Positions 16,601-22,634 of a stretch of DNA of 31,011 nucleotides are shown in pieces. The stretch's first letter is position 1, and the number at the start of each line of letters is the position of its first letter. This DNA comes from Clostridiaceae bacterium (lineage in GTDB: Bacteria > Bacillota > Clostridia > Oscillospirales > Acutalibacteraceae), in contig JAEDFL010000024.1 of NCBI GenBank assembly GCA_016292785.1, forward strand, positions 1-31,011, written 5' to 3'. A program made the position numbers and the translations under genes. The notes beneath the pieces are model-generated. The model was not told the DNA's origin. It was given only the letters and a program-made list of their open reading frames with translations, and ran no database searches.

Positions 16601-17114
16601 ATACGATATGTACCTGAAAATGCTCGATCAGGCTGTCAGGGAAGAAAAGGGCGAGATCTCCGCCGTGCCCGAAAAGGAATGTCTTATCGACCTGCCGATA
16701 GACGCACACATTCCTGCCGATTATATTTCCGATGTTCCGCAGAAGCTTGCGATGTACCGCAGAATTGCCGACATAAAAAACCGGGAGGACGCCGACGATG
16801 TGCTGGACGAGCTTATTGACCGTTTCGGTGAGCCGCCGCAAAGCGTTCAGGGACTTATCACCGTTTCACTTCTCAGGAACACCGCACTTCAGCAGGGAGT
16901 TTATGAGATCGGCAGAACGGGCAGCAACGTTAAGCTGTTTATCGAAACCCTTGAAATGGACAAGATTTCCAACCTTGCAAAATATCTGAAAGGCAGGATA
17001 ACCGTCTCAGCCGCCGGAAAGCCACATATTGCGGTCAAGGTGATGCCCGGAGAGGATCAGCTCACCGTTATCCGCAAGGCTCTTGATATTATGGCAAAAA
17101 CAAAGAGTGAATGA
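13638..17114 (+). CDS. mfd: Transcription-repair coupling factor
   Basis: Mfd displaces RNA polymerase stalled at lesions and recruits UvrA. The 1158-residue length is normal. The N terminus resembles the UvrB-like domains (RGGIIDIFSPDCENPYRVEFWGD). A CarD-like polymerase-interacting domain includes GDYIVHTAHGIGIFEG. The translocase has Walker A GDVGFGKTE (645-653), the DEEQ box (about 745), SATPIPRTL and the QIRGRVGR motif. The C-terminal TRCF domain includes IDLPIDAHIPADYI. Two adjacent ATGs exist; the second (13638) has AGGAG 6 nt upstream and is preferred over 13635. It is preceded by a HAD hydrolase gene rather than pth, the usual neighbour in Bacilli. Confidence 0.97.
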   Translation: MSCFTKALKGLNEYRSLLYNVTNRRLPAGALGLSQIHKAHIISAVCQDLSPHKAIVITPDESQASKICKDLNAFGCDAVMYPAGDISLRPDDIKSRDYEHSRLSVLGHLVDGNVRAVVCSVEAALQLTIPPEELIAKRITLKVGETVSQDELIDRLINAGYTRGTQVDGSGQFAARGGIIDIFSPDCENPYRVEFWGDSIDCLSTFDTESQRRIDSTNSVVITPANEICCNPVRLADLIEEQISKAKGKGSAAAKQLLSADLEKLNGGIHLPNIDRYLPLIYPCAATIFDYIDEPILFVSESFSVKEHANAALELFHEELKAFLEEGVVCKGLDRFMLEFNELLGIYEDLGAIYLDNIARGSFDTPVKGLVTFNARQFSPWNGSMSVLIDDIKPLYQKKGHSVFVVAGTEKSAQALTGDLNGEGFSASYMSAPPEEPIPNRIIVLPGGFSAGFEYPDANLTVITYGSRSALPVKKSKKKVNKAAVFNSLEDLHKGDYIVHTAHGIGIFEGITSLEADGNIKDYIKIKYDKGDILYVPVTQLDQVSRYIGSKGENGTVKLNKLGGKEWQKTRSRVRSAVKDIAQELIDLYSKRTQIKGFAFSPDIDMQNDFERRFEYEETDDQLRCIQEIKDDMEKPYPMDRLLCGDVGFGKTEVALRAAFKCVADGKQCAILVPTTILALQHYQTICKRFEGFPIEAQMISRFVPANQQKKIKQDLKRGYVDIIVGTHRLISKDIEFRDLGLIIVDEEQRFGVAQKEKLKEQYPTVDVLTLSATPIPRTLNMAMTGIRDMSILEEAPHDRHPVQTYVIEYNFDVIVQAITSELRRGGQVYYLHNRTETIDRMASKLKDFLPDARIAVAHGQMTEDKLSDIWRDLLEGEIDVLVCTTIIETGVDVPNVNTLIIEDADRLGLAQLHQIRGRVGRSSRRASAYFTFRRGKELSEVAAKRLTAIREYTEFGSGFHIAMRDLEIRGAGNILGAQQHGHMESVGYDMYLKMLDQAVREEKGEISAVPEKECLIDLPIDAHIPADYISDVPQKLAMYRRIADIKNREDADDVLDELIDRFGEPPQSVQGLITVSLLRNTALQQGVYEIGRTGSNVKLFIETLEMDKISNLAKYLKGRITVSAAGKPHIAVKVMPGEDQLTVIRKALDIMAKTKSE

Positions 17115-17148
17115 GACTGATTTGACGAAACTTAAATAATTAAAGAAA

Positions 17149-17185
17149 GACTTGTATCGGGTTGAAAAATCCAATACAAGTCTTT
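17149..17185. terminator. Bidirectional terminator after mfd, member of a repeated hairpin family
   Basis: GACTTGTAT-C-GG and CC-A-ATACAAGTC flank a 10-nt A-rich loop. It lies between the convergent ends of mfd (plus) and the Cys-rich membrane protein gene (minus), with T-rich tails both ways. An almost identical hairpin is at 18683-18720. Confidence 0.75.
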
Positions 17186-17214
17186 GGTTATTTAATTCGG
17201 TTTTCAATCAATGT

Positions 17215-17907
17215 TTATTTCAACTTCTTGCTGAAAAATTTCTTTTTATTTTTTTTACAGCTTTCCATGTCGCATTTTTCACATGACAAACAGGCGTTGC
17301 TCATTTTATAAAACCGTTCGGGGTGGCGGTGAACGGCAATTTCCCACTTGATAAGCGAAGCACAGCCAAGCGAAAACAGGATAACCGTGTAGACATTCGG
17401 AATAAGGATAAGAAAGCTGTACTGAAAAAAGCTGTCCCAGTTATAAACCCGGCACTCGTTGCAGCAGCTCGAACGGAAAAACAGCTTGTTGATCGGACAC
17501 CAACCGAACACAGCGTAAAATATCGCAAAATTAGACAGAGCAAAGAAAAAGAAAATCCACTCTCTGCCGATTACTCCCGTCAGATACAAAACGGTCGGAA
17601 CGCTCATATATGCGAGCCAGAAAAGCATTGAATATACGGCGGCACGGTTACTGCGCTTGACAAGAAGTGAAAAATCCTCCTTGTCGCAATTTTCGGCAGG
17701 CTCATAATACTTTGAAAACTGACGTCCTTTATAGGTGTTGTTCGTTGAAAACGAAAACAAATCCTTGATCGGAAACACGGCGAAATAAGCCGTACCGACT
17801 ATGTAAACAAACTGCGGCAGAGAAAACGGCAGGTCGGGATCCCGGATCAGACAGTAAACGGCGAACAGGAATAAAGCTCCCGACGAAAACAATCGGGCAC
17901 GATTCAT
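17215..17907 (-). CDS. Cys-rich multi-pass membrane protein, unknown function
   Basis: Not recognised. The 230-residue protein has about five hydrophobic segments (near residues 8-22, 27-48, 91-113, 119-140 and 165-190), some short. A loop carries CPINKLFFRSSCCNEC, and the cytosol-like C-terminal tail has CLSCEKCDMESC followed by a Lys-rich end. Two groups of four cysteines could hold Zn or an Fe-S cluster; this is inference. The ATG at 17907 has GGGGAG upstream. The frame stays open to 18060, but that part covers the promoter. It appears to be a single-gene unit, convergent with mfd. Confidence 0.75.
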   Translation of the reverse strand: MNRARLFSSGALFLFAVYCLIRDPDLPFSLPQFVYIVGTAYFAVFPIKDLFSFSTNNTYKGRQFSKYYEPAENCDKEDFSLLVKRSNRAAVYSMLFWLAYMSVPTVLYLTGVIGREWIFFFFALSNFAIFYAVFGWCPINKLFFRSSCCNECRVYNWDSFFQYSFLILIPNVYTVILFSLGCASLIKWEIAVHRHPERFYKMSNACLSCEKCDMESCKKNKKKFFSKKLK

Positions 17908-17944
17908 AAAACTCTCCCCTAACAAAACAGAAATCGTTGCCGTC

Positions 17945-17973
17945 AGTATAACAGAATCCGACAGCATTTGCAA
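17945..17973 (-). promoter_or_regulatory. Promoter of the Cys-rich membrane protein gene
   Basis: Minus strand TTGCAA (17973-17968), 17-nt spacer, TATACT (17950-17945), about 37 nt before the ATG. Confidence 0.6.
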
Positions 17974-18045
17974 CAGTCCGACGGTTTTCGACCTACAGAC
18001 CGATAACGTATTGTTTGACGGATTTTGACTGTTTGAAAAGAGAAA

Positions 18046-18088
18046 CGAAAAAAGCCGCAATCCCTTGATACATAAGGCTTTGCGGCTT
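18046..18088 (-). terminator. Strong minus-strand terminator downstream of the hairpin array
   Basis: Minus strand AAGCCGCAA (18088-18080) pairs with TTGCGGCTT (18060-18052), with an inner CCTT/AAGG step, followed by six T. No protein gene ends just upstream on this strand. The only transcription unit feeding it is the tRNA-Thr gene followed by the hairpin array. Confidence 0.8.
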
Positions 18089-18132
18089 GAGATTCATACT
18101 CATTTTTGAACGCAGTATTCTAACCAATCTAA

Positions 18133-18319
18133 TAATTCATTGCAAAATAATGAAATATCGCTGCGCGATATGAAATAATTTACTTCATAAATTATGAAAT
18201 TTTCTGCTACGCAGAAAGTGAAATAAAATTCGCCCATCACATTTGCGAAGCAAATATTTCATAGCGTCAGCTATTTCATATCCGAAGGATATTTCACTCG
18301 CCGAAAGGCGAATTTCATT
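18133..18319. repeat. Array of short hairpins joined by TGAAA / TTTCA
   Basis: Seven small stems in 190 bp: TTCATT/AATGAA (18136-18154), ATATCG/CGATAT (18155-18171), TTCATAA/TTATGAA (18184-18198), TTTCTGC/GCAGAAA (18201-18217), ATTTGC/GCAAAT (18241-18255), ATAGC/GCTAT (18261-18274), ATATCC/GGATAT (18278-18292), plus TCGCC/GGCGA (18298-18311). Loops are 1-7 nt, often GAA. TGAAA follows the stems on the left half, TTTCA on the right half. AAATTCGCC (18226-18234) can also pair with GGCGAATTT (18307-18315), closing a multibranch fold. No ORF is credible here. Confidence 0.85.
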
Positions 18320-18349
18320 GAAAAAGCACTTCCGAAGAAGTGCTTTTTC
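18320..18349 (-). terminator. Terminator of tRNA-Thr
   Basis: A 13-bp perfect stem GAAAAAGCACTTC / GAAGTGCTTTTTC with a 4-nt loop starts one base after the tRNA 3' end. The 3' arm ends in five T on the minus strand. Confidence 0.85.
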
Positions 18350-18350
18350 T

Positions 18351-18426
18351 TGGAGCTACTGGTCGGACTCGAACCGACGACCTGCTCATTACGAATGAGC
18401 TGCTCTACCAACTGAGCCACAGTAGC
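18351..18426 (-). tRNA. tRNA-Thr (anticodon CGU)
   Basis: Read on the minus strand the 76-nt gene folds as a full cloverleaf: acceptor GCTACTG/CAGTAGC, D arm GCTC...GAGC, anticodon stem GCTCA/TGAGC with loop TTCGTAA (anticodon CGT), T arm GTCGG-TTCGAGT-CCGAC, and an encoded TCCA 3' end. It reads ACG threonine codons. Confidence 0.96.
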
Positions 18427-18451
18427 ATATGTTAATTTGTCGACGACAGAT

Positions 18452-18480
18452 ATTCTAATATATTTTGAGAGAAAAAGCAA
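18452..18480 (-). promoter_or_regulatory. Promoter of tRNA-Thr
   Basis: Minus strand TTGCTT (18480-18475), 17-nt spacer, TAGAAT (18457-18452), about 25 nt before the tRNA 5' end. Confidence 0.6.
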
Positions 18481-18554
18481 TAGTTTTGAGAAAAAATTTT
18501 AATTTTTTTGAATTATACAAATCATAGCGTGTTTGGAGAGAAAATATATTTAAA

Positions 18555-18767
18555 GGTACTGTCGCAATAATATGAAGAAGCCGTTTTCTTCCGATGCCCG
18601 GCGTATGTGTATACGTCAAATCGAAAAAAACGGCTAAAAAGAAACACATATTTTTCTAATTTATATTTAAATAAGAAATGTCAAGGCTTGTATCGGTATA
18701 AAAAATCCAATACAAGCCTTTAGGTTTAATTATGTTTCTTTTGTTCTTCGCTTAGTGCGACAACCCC
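18555..18767. mobile_element. MITE-like element with imperfect terminal inverted repeats (213 bp)
   Basis: The left end GGTACTGTCGCAATAA (18555 on) matches the reverse of the right end, GGGGTTGTCGCACTAA (from 18767 inward); TGTCGCA and TAA are identical and a GAAGAA tract follows in both. The interior has no transposase. It holds a large inverted repeat AGCCGTTTTCTTCCGAT / ATCGAAAAAAACGGCT (18579-18635) and a second hairpin (18683-18720). GTCGCA-type ends are familiar from several IS families, but I cannot assign one. No clear target-site duplication is visible, so an old or rearranged insertion is likely. Confidence 0.55.
18683..18720. repeat. Hairpin of the TTGTATCGG family, copy 2
   Basis: AAGGCTTGTAT-C-GG and CC-A-ATACAAGCCTT flank a 10-nt A-rich loop. 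Same core as the hairpin at 17149-17185. It may end the murC transcript, but it lacks a good T run on the minus strand. Confidence 0.7.
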
Positions 18768-18784
18768 TGATGTTTTTTCAAAGC

Positions 18785-20164
18785 TTACTCTACATCTTCA
18801 AGCCTTTTAATCATTATCTTTGCCGCCTTATAGATGTCGCCGCAGCCGAGGGTGATTACAAGATCGCCGCTCTGCGCGTGGTCGAGAACGTAGTCGGCAA
18901 CCTCGTCAAAGGTGTTGAACCAGACGCTTCCGGGAATTTTTGCGGCAAGCTGTGAGGTGTATACTCCCTCGGTGTTGACCTCCCGTGAGCCCATAATCTC
19001 GGTCATTACGCACTCGTCGGGGATCTGCAAAACCTCTGCAAAGTCGTCCATCAGCTTCTTTGTTCTTGAATAGGTGAACGGCTGGAACACCGCCCAAACC
19101 TTGCGGTAATTCATCTGCATTGCCGCTTCGAGCGTCACTCTCAGCTCGGCAGGATGATGGGCATAGTCGTCCGCAAAGGTGATTCCGTTGAGCTTGGAAA
19201 GAATTTCAAATCTCCTGCACGCTCCGCCGAACTGCTCAAGCGAAGCGATCGCCTCGTCAAAGGGTATTCCGCAGTAATCAGCCGCCGCAAGAGCCGCAAG
19301 AGCATTGCCGACATTGTGCCTGCCGGGCACGCTGAGCTTGACGCTTCCGATTTTTTCGCCTTTTTTGTAAGCGTCAAAGTGTGCAAAGGCATTCACCATT
19401 TCAATGTTGTCCGCATAGTAGTCGTTGCTCTTGTCAATGCCGAAGCTTATCATATCCTTGCTCGAAACGCCCGAAATCGCCTTGAGCGTATTCTCGTCGT
19501 CGCCGTTGTAAATGACCGCCTTGGTCGCCATCTCCGAGAAGATGTGGAACGACTTGATTATGTTGTCGATATTTTTGAAATATTCAAGATGATCTGCATC
19601 CACGTTGAGAATTATGGCTATGTCAGGATCGAGCTTGAGAAAATGATCCTTAAATTCGCAGGCCTCGCAAACCATATTTTCCGTATTGCCGACTCTGCCG
19701 TGGCTGTGGATAAGGGGAAGCTCTCCGCCGATTACGGCAGAGGGATCCTTGCCGCACTGCACCATAATCTGAGTGAGCATGGAGGAAACCGTCGTCTTGC
19801 CGTGAGTGCCGCAAACGCAGTAACAGTCGGAATAAAGCCGTGTCACCGCACCGAGAAGATCGGCTCTTTCAACGGTCGGGATCGACGAATTTTCCGCCGC
19901 AACAAGCTCCGGGTTGTCAGGGAGAATAGCCGCCGTATATACAATCAGCTCTGCTCCCTCTATATTTTCCGCCCTTTGACCGAGTGTTACAGGTATTCCG
20001 AGACTGCGTATTCTCGCAAGCGTATCCGTTTCGTTATTGTCCGAGCCGGAAAGCTCGTAGCCCTCTTTATGAAGTATTTCGGCAAGCGGACACATACCCG
20101 ATCCGCCGATGCCTATAAAATGTATTCGTTTTACTTTCTTGAGCAATTCATCTATCTCGTACAA
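18785..20164 (-). CDS. murC: UDP-N-acetylmuramate--L-alanine ligase
   Basis: Adds L-Ala to UDP-MurNAc, the first amino-acid step of peptidoglycan precursor synthesis, in the cytosol. The 459-residue protein has the N-terminal UDP-binding HFIGIGGSGM (15-24), the ATP loop CGTHGKTT (118-125), the HLEYF and VPGRHNVGNALAA blocks, and the C-terminal DDYAHHPAE and FQPFTYSRT motifs. The start is a TTG at 20164, with GGAG 8 nt upstream; no in-frame ATG sits near, and an ATG overlapping the SD is out of frame. It is divergent from dpaA. Not within a visible mur cluster. Confidence 0.96.
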   Translation of the reverse strand: MYEIDELLKKVKRIHFIGIGGSGMCPLAEILHKEGYELSGSDNNETDTLARIRSLGIPVTLGQRAENIEGAELIVYTAAILPDNPELVAAENSSIPTVERADLLGAVTRLYSDCYCVCGTHGKTTVSSMLTQIMVQCGKDPSAVIGGELPLIHSHGRVGNTENMVCEACEFKDHFLKLDPDIAIILNVDADHLEYFKNIDNIIKSFHIFSEMATKAVIYNGDDENTLKAISGVSSKDMISFGIDKSNDYYADNIEMVNAFAHFDAYKKGEKIGSVKLSVPGRHNVGNALAALAAADYCGIPFDEAIASLEQFGGACRRFEILSKLNGITFADDYAHHPAELRVTLEAAMQMNYRKVWAVFQPFTYSRTKKLMDDFAEVLQIPDECVMTEIMGSREVNTEGVYTSQLAAKIPGSVWFNTFDEVADYVLDHAQSGDLVITLGCGDIYKAAKIMIKRLEDVE

Positions 20165-20238
20165 GATATCATCTCCTAACCTCTAACATTATAAGGCAAA
20201 AGTCTTGAAAAATAAATAGTAAATTGAAATATTTTCGC

Positions 20239-20265
20239 ACCTGCACAAAATTTAATCATATGATA
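20239..20265 (+). promoter_or_regulatory. Candidate sigma-K-like promoter of dpaAB
   Basis: CAC (AC at 20239-20240), a 16-nt gap and CATATGATA (20257-20265) match the sigma-K pattern AC-16-CATAnnnTA. In Bacillus spoVFAB is mother-cell, sigma-K dependent. The expected start (about 20271) would fall on the GGAGGT SD at 20270-20275, which weakens the case unless the leader is minimal. Confidence 0.4.
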
Positions 20266-20282
20266 CAGTGGAGGTAATAAAA

Positions 20283-21086
20283 ATGCAGGGAGAAAAATTT
20301 TTGTTGATCGGGAATGACAAGAAAATGCAGGCTTGCGCAAACAGGCTTATACAGAGGGGATATTTTGCAACCTGCTGTGAAAAAGAGGAGATCGGGAACA
20401 TTCTGCCCTTTTATCCCAACATAATTTTGCCGTTGCCGACTCTTGCCAACGGAGTTATTTCGGGAACAGGACTTTCCTCCGAGGGCTTTGCGGAGCTTCT
20501 CGGAAGAACTCAGCGTGTGTTCTACGGTAATCTCGGCTACAATCCGTTCGGAGAACGTGCTCTCAGCTACTACAACGAGAGCTTTCTTGTGAAAAATTCA
20601 AGGCTGACGGCACAGGGAACGCTCAGGATAATACTTGAAAATACCGACAGGGATATTTATTCGGTGAAAGCCGCCGTGCTCGGCTACGGCAGGTGCGGCA
20701 AGGCGATATGCAAGGTCTTGCAGTCGAACGGTGCGGACGTTGTTTCTGTGTCAAGAAGTCATTACAGCACGACAGTTGCGGAAAACGAGAGGCTCGCAAC
20801 AATGAATTATGACGAGTTTTTCGGCTCAATTCAAAATTTCGATGTCATTGTGAACACCGTGCCTTATAATATAATAGGGAAAGCTGCTGCGGAACGGCTG
20901 ACAAAGAAAAATCTGTATATTGAGATCGCCTCAAAGCCATACGGCTTCAACATCAATGAAACGGATAAGTATAATTTCAGATACATCCTCGCCGAGAGCT
21001 TGCCGGGACGCTTCACCCCAACAAGCGCAGGCGAAAACATCGCCGATACGGTCATTGAATTGATAAAGGAGGGTAAGGATGAATAA
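20283..21086 (+). CDS. dpaA: Dipicolinate synthase subunit A
   Basis: With DpaB converts dihydroxytetrahydrodipicolinate to dipicolinic acid, which is pumped into the spore core for heat resistance. The 267-residue protein has an N-terminal domain with PLPTLANGVISGTG and a Rossmann nucleotide site AAVLGYGRCGKAICKVL (130-146). The C terminus PYGFNINETDKY...AESLPGRFTPTSAGENIADTV is typical of DpaA/SpoVFA. The ATG at 20283 follows GGAGGT; a GTG at 20268 overlaps the SD and is rejected. It overlaps dpaB by 8 nt, so the two are coupled. Confidence 0.95.
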   Translation: MQGEKFLLIGNDKKMQACANRLIQRGYFATCCEKEEIGNILPFYPNIILPLPTLANGVISGTGLSSEGFAELLGRTQRVFYGNLGYNPFGERALSYYNESFLVKNSRLTAQGTLRIILENTDRDIYSVKAAVLGYGRCGKAICKVLQSNGADVVSVSRSHYSTTVAENERLATMNYDEFFGSIQNFDVIVNTVPYNIIGKAAAERLTKKNLYIEIASKPYGFNINETDKYNFRYILAESLPGRFTPTSAGENIADTVIELIKEGKDE

Positions 21087-21657
21087 GGTTGTAGGTTTTG
21101 CCCTGTGCGGATCATTTTGCACCTTTGCGGAGGTCATACCGCAGATTGAAACGCTCAGAAAGTTGAATTATGATATTGTACCGATAATGTCCGAGATTGC
21201 CTACAATACCGACACAAGATTCGGCAGGGCAGAAGAATTTATAAGCAGGATAGAGACGGTTTGTAAGCACGAAATACTCCATACAATACCTCAGGTTGAG
21301 CCGATCGGGCCGAAAAAGATGCTCAATCTTTTGATCATTGCGCCCTGCACGGGCAACACAGCGGCGAAGCTGGCAAACGGCATAACCGACACCTCGGTCA
21401 CTATGGCGGCAAAGTCCCATCTGCGAAACGGCAGACCGCTTGTAATTGCCGTTTCGACAAACGACGGTCTGACAGGAGCGGCAAAAAACATAGGCAGTCT
21501 GCTCAATTACAGAAATGTTTATCTTGTTCCGTTCAGACAGGACGATCCGCTTAAAAAGCCCCGTTCGCTTATGGCGGACTTCACCCTGATACCCGAAGCG
21601 GTCGAAGCCGCCCTCAAAGGCGAACAGCTCCAGCCGATAGCCAAAGAGCCGGGATGA
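21079..21657 (+). CDS. dpaB: Dipicolinate synthase subunit B (flavoprotein-like)
   Basis: Partner of DpaA in mother-cell dipicolinate synthesis. The 192-residue protein belongs to the HFCD flavoprotein fold: N-terminal VVGFALCGSFCTFAEVI, central LLIIAPCTGNTAAKLANGITDTSVTMAAKSHLRNGRPLVIAVSTNDGL, and C-terminal NVYLVPFRQDDPLKKPRSLMADF. GGAGG lies just before the ATG inside dpaA. Together with SpoIVB it shows the host makes, or recently made, endospores. Confidence 0.95.
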   Translation: MNKVVGFALCGSFCTFAEVIPQIETLRKLNYDIVPIMSEIAYNTDTRFGRAEEFISRIETVCKHEILHTIPQVEPIGPKKMLNLLIIAPCTGNTAAKLANGITDTSVTMAAKSHLRNGRPLVIAVSTNDGLTGAAKNIGSLLNYRNVYLVPFRQDDPLKKPRSLMADFTLIPEAVEAALKGEQLQPIAKEPG

Positions 21658-21688
21658 CAGCATTTTAAATCTTGATGAAGCTATGCAA

Positions 21689-21716
21689 ATTAGACGTTAG
21701 ATTTTAGGCTTCAGAC
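21689..21716 (+). repeat. Tandem heptad array, copy 2
   Basis: Four 7-nt units: ATTAGAC, GTTAGAT, TTTAGGC, TTCAGAC. Related to the five-unit array at 11054-11088 and likewise followed by a hairpin with CCTCCCCTTTTGCAA. Confidence 0.75.
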
Positions 21717-21719
21717 ATC

Positions 21720-21757
21720 TAAAAATTCCTCCCCTTTTGCAAGGAGGAGGAATTTTT
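21720..21757 (+). terminator. Terminator after dpaB
   Basis: AAAAATTCCTCC and GGAGGAATTTTT form a perfect 12-bp inverted repeat with a 13-nt loop and a T-rich end. It can serve dpaAB on the plus strand, and also the minus-strand gene debris. Confidence 0.7.
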
Positions 21758-22056
21758 ATTTCTTATCAACATATTTTTCCTTATACTTTTTTGCCCGGCC
21801 GTCATAGACAGACTGCGGTATGTCGGGGGTTTCCCTTTGAGCAGCTCGGATATATTGTTCGTCGGCAAACTTGAAATCGGTACAAGCAGTCCGGGCAGGA
21901 ACATATCCATTGCTTCATAGATGTCAATCGTTTCCGCTTCTTCGTCACCGAGCAGTTTTTCGCAAAAAAGTACACTACATAAAGATCCGATCCGCCGTGC
22001 GTTGCACCCTCGGCAAGCTCGCTTGCGCCCGTCCTTGTCTCAGCCCATCCGATGAA
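21756..22056 (-). pseudogene. C-terminal remnant of a Gfo/Idh/MocA-like oxidoreductase
   Basis: The minus strand reads in three frames in turn: AETRTGASELAEGATHGGSDLYVVYFFA, then EKLLGDEEAETIDIYEAMDMFLPGLL, then FKFADEQYIRAAQRETPD and on to a TAA at 21756. The ATHGGSD-Y...IDIYEAMDM-LPGL series resembles the C-terminal part of Gfo/Idh/MocA dehydrogenases. The N-terminal two thirds, including the Rossmann domain, are missing, and two frameshifts are needed. It abuts and slightly overlaps the end of the GNAT gene. The family call is from motif memory; a dead fragment is the safest reading, though sequencing errors could account for the frameshifts. Confidence 0.5.
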
Positions 22057-22621
22057 GCTTCCTGAGGAAATTTCCGTCCTCGTCAACCATATCAACGCTG
22101 TCAATGCCGTATCTCGCAAGCATCGACTGCCAGCGCTGAATCATTCCGACGCTGTAATCGACAGGAACAAAGCCTGCGTCAAGGTAGCTCTTTACCGCTC
22201 CCTTGCGCCACTCGTCCGTCGTCAGATATATGTAGTCAACATTCTTTTCGGAAAGGACTTGTATTGCCTTATTGTTGAGGTACTTTGCCAATCCCTTGCC
22301 TCGCCAATCGGGACGGATACCGACCATATGCACCTCACCGATGTTTTTGTCGGAGTGGTAGACAGCCGTAACCGTTCCTATGTGTTCGCCGTTGTAATCA
22401 AGGAAGAAAAGGTCGCTGTAAGGCTCAACAAAATCGTGTTCAAAAATACGGCTTCGAAAATTGCTTTCGTCCGCATCGTCGGGCACCAAGCCCTGTTTAC
22501 AGCACTCAATCCACGGCTGAATATCGCTTTCGCCCTTGTAAAGCGAAAAGGAATATCCCTCCGGCAAGAGAAGCTCGGAAACGGGAGTCCCCTTTAAAAA
22601 ATACATTTTAAGCTGTTCCAT
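22040..22621 (-). CDS. GNAT-family N-acetyltransferase
   Basis: Predicted acetyl-CoA-dependent acyltransferase, substrate unknown. The 193-residue protein has an N-terminal segment typical of two-part GNATs (EGYSFSLYKGESDIQPWIECC). The acetyl-CoA motif A is VHMVGIRPDWRGKGLAKYLNNKA, with a following motif B-like stretch IYLTTDEWRKGAVKSYLDAGFVPVD. AAAGGAAG precedes the ATG. It lies 13 nt after the GTPase-NYN fusion gene and is probably co-transcribed with it, though no functional link is evident. Confidence 0.87.
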   Translation of the reverse strand: MEQLKMYFLKGTPVSELLLPEGYSFSLYKGESDIQPWIECCKQGLVPDDADESNFRSRIFEHDFVEPYSDLFFLDYNGEHIGTVTAVYHSDKNIGEVHMVGIRPDWRGKGLAKYLNNKAIQVLSEKNVDYIYLTTDEWRKGAVKSYLDAGFVPVDYSVGMIQRWQSMLARYGIDSVDMVDEDGNFLRKLHRMG

Positions 22622-22634
22622 TTCAATCTTCCTT

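Larger units (their letters stand above)
18427..18784. other. 358-bp intergenic region between tRNA-Thr and murC
   Basis: Contains the tRNA promoter at one end and the 213-bp MITE-like element over most of the rest, both listed. The remaining 18481-18554 is AT-rich with nothing recognisable. Confidence 0.6.
21658..22039. other. 382-bp region of repeats and gene debris
   Basis: Contains heptad array copy 2, a hairpin, and a frameshifted oxidoreductase C-terminus on the minus strand, each listed. No intact gene. Confidence 0.7.

Noticed and set aside
17908..18060. 51-residue N-terminal extension of the Cys-rich membrane protein
   Set aside because: It overlaps a TTGCAA/TATACT promoter and the SD precedes the ATG at 17907.
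18133..18319. CRISPR array
   Set aside because: The repeats are 5-7-bp hairpins with different sequences; there is no constant 25-36-nt repeat with unique spacers and no cas gene.
18271..18480. Minus-strand ORF containing AQLVEQLIRNEQVVGSSPTSS
   Set aside because: This is the translated tRNA-Thr gene and its flanks, a well-known false ORF.
19154..20179. 341-residue plus-strand ORF opposite murC
   Set aside because: It lies wholly antisense to murC, whose motifs are complete; the protein is basic and low in recognisable motifs, a codon-bias shadow.
20188..20193. TATAAT-like -10 box for murC
   Set aside because: The hexamer is perfect on the minus strand, but no acceptable -35 box lies 16-18 nt upstream, so it is not listed as a promoter.
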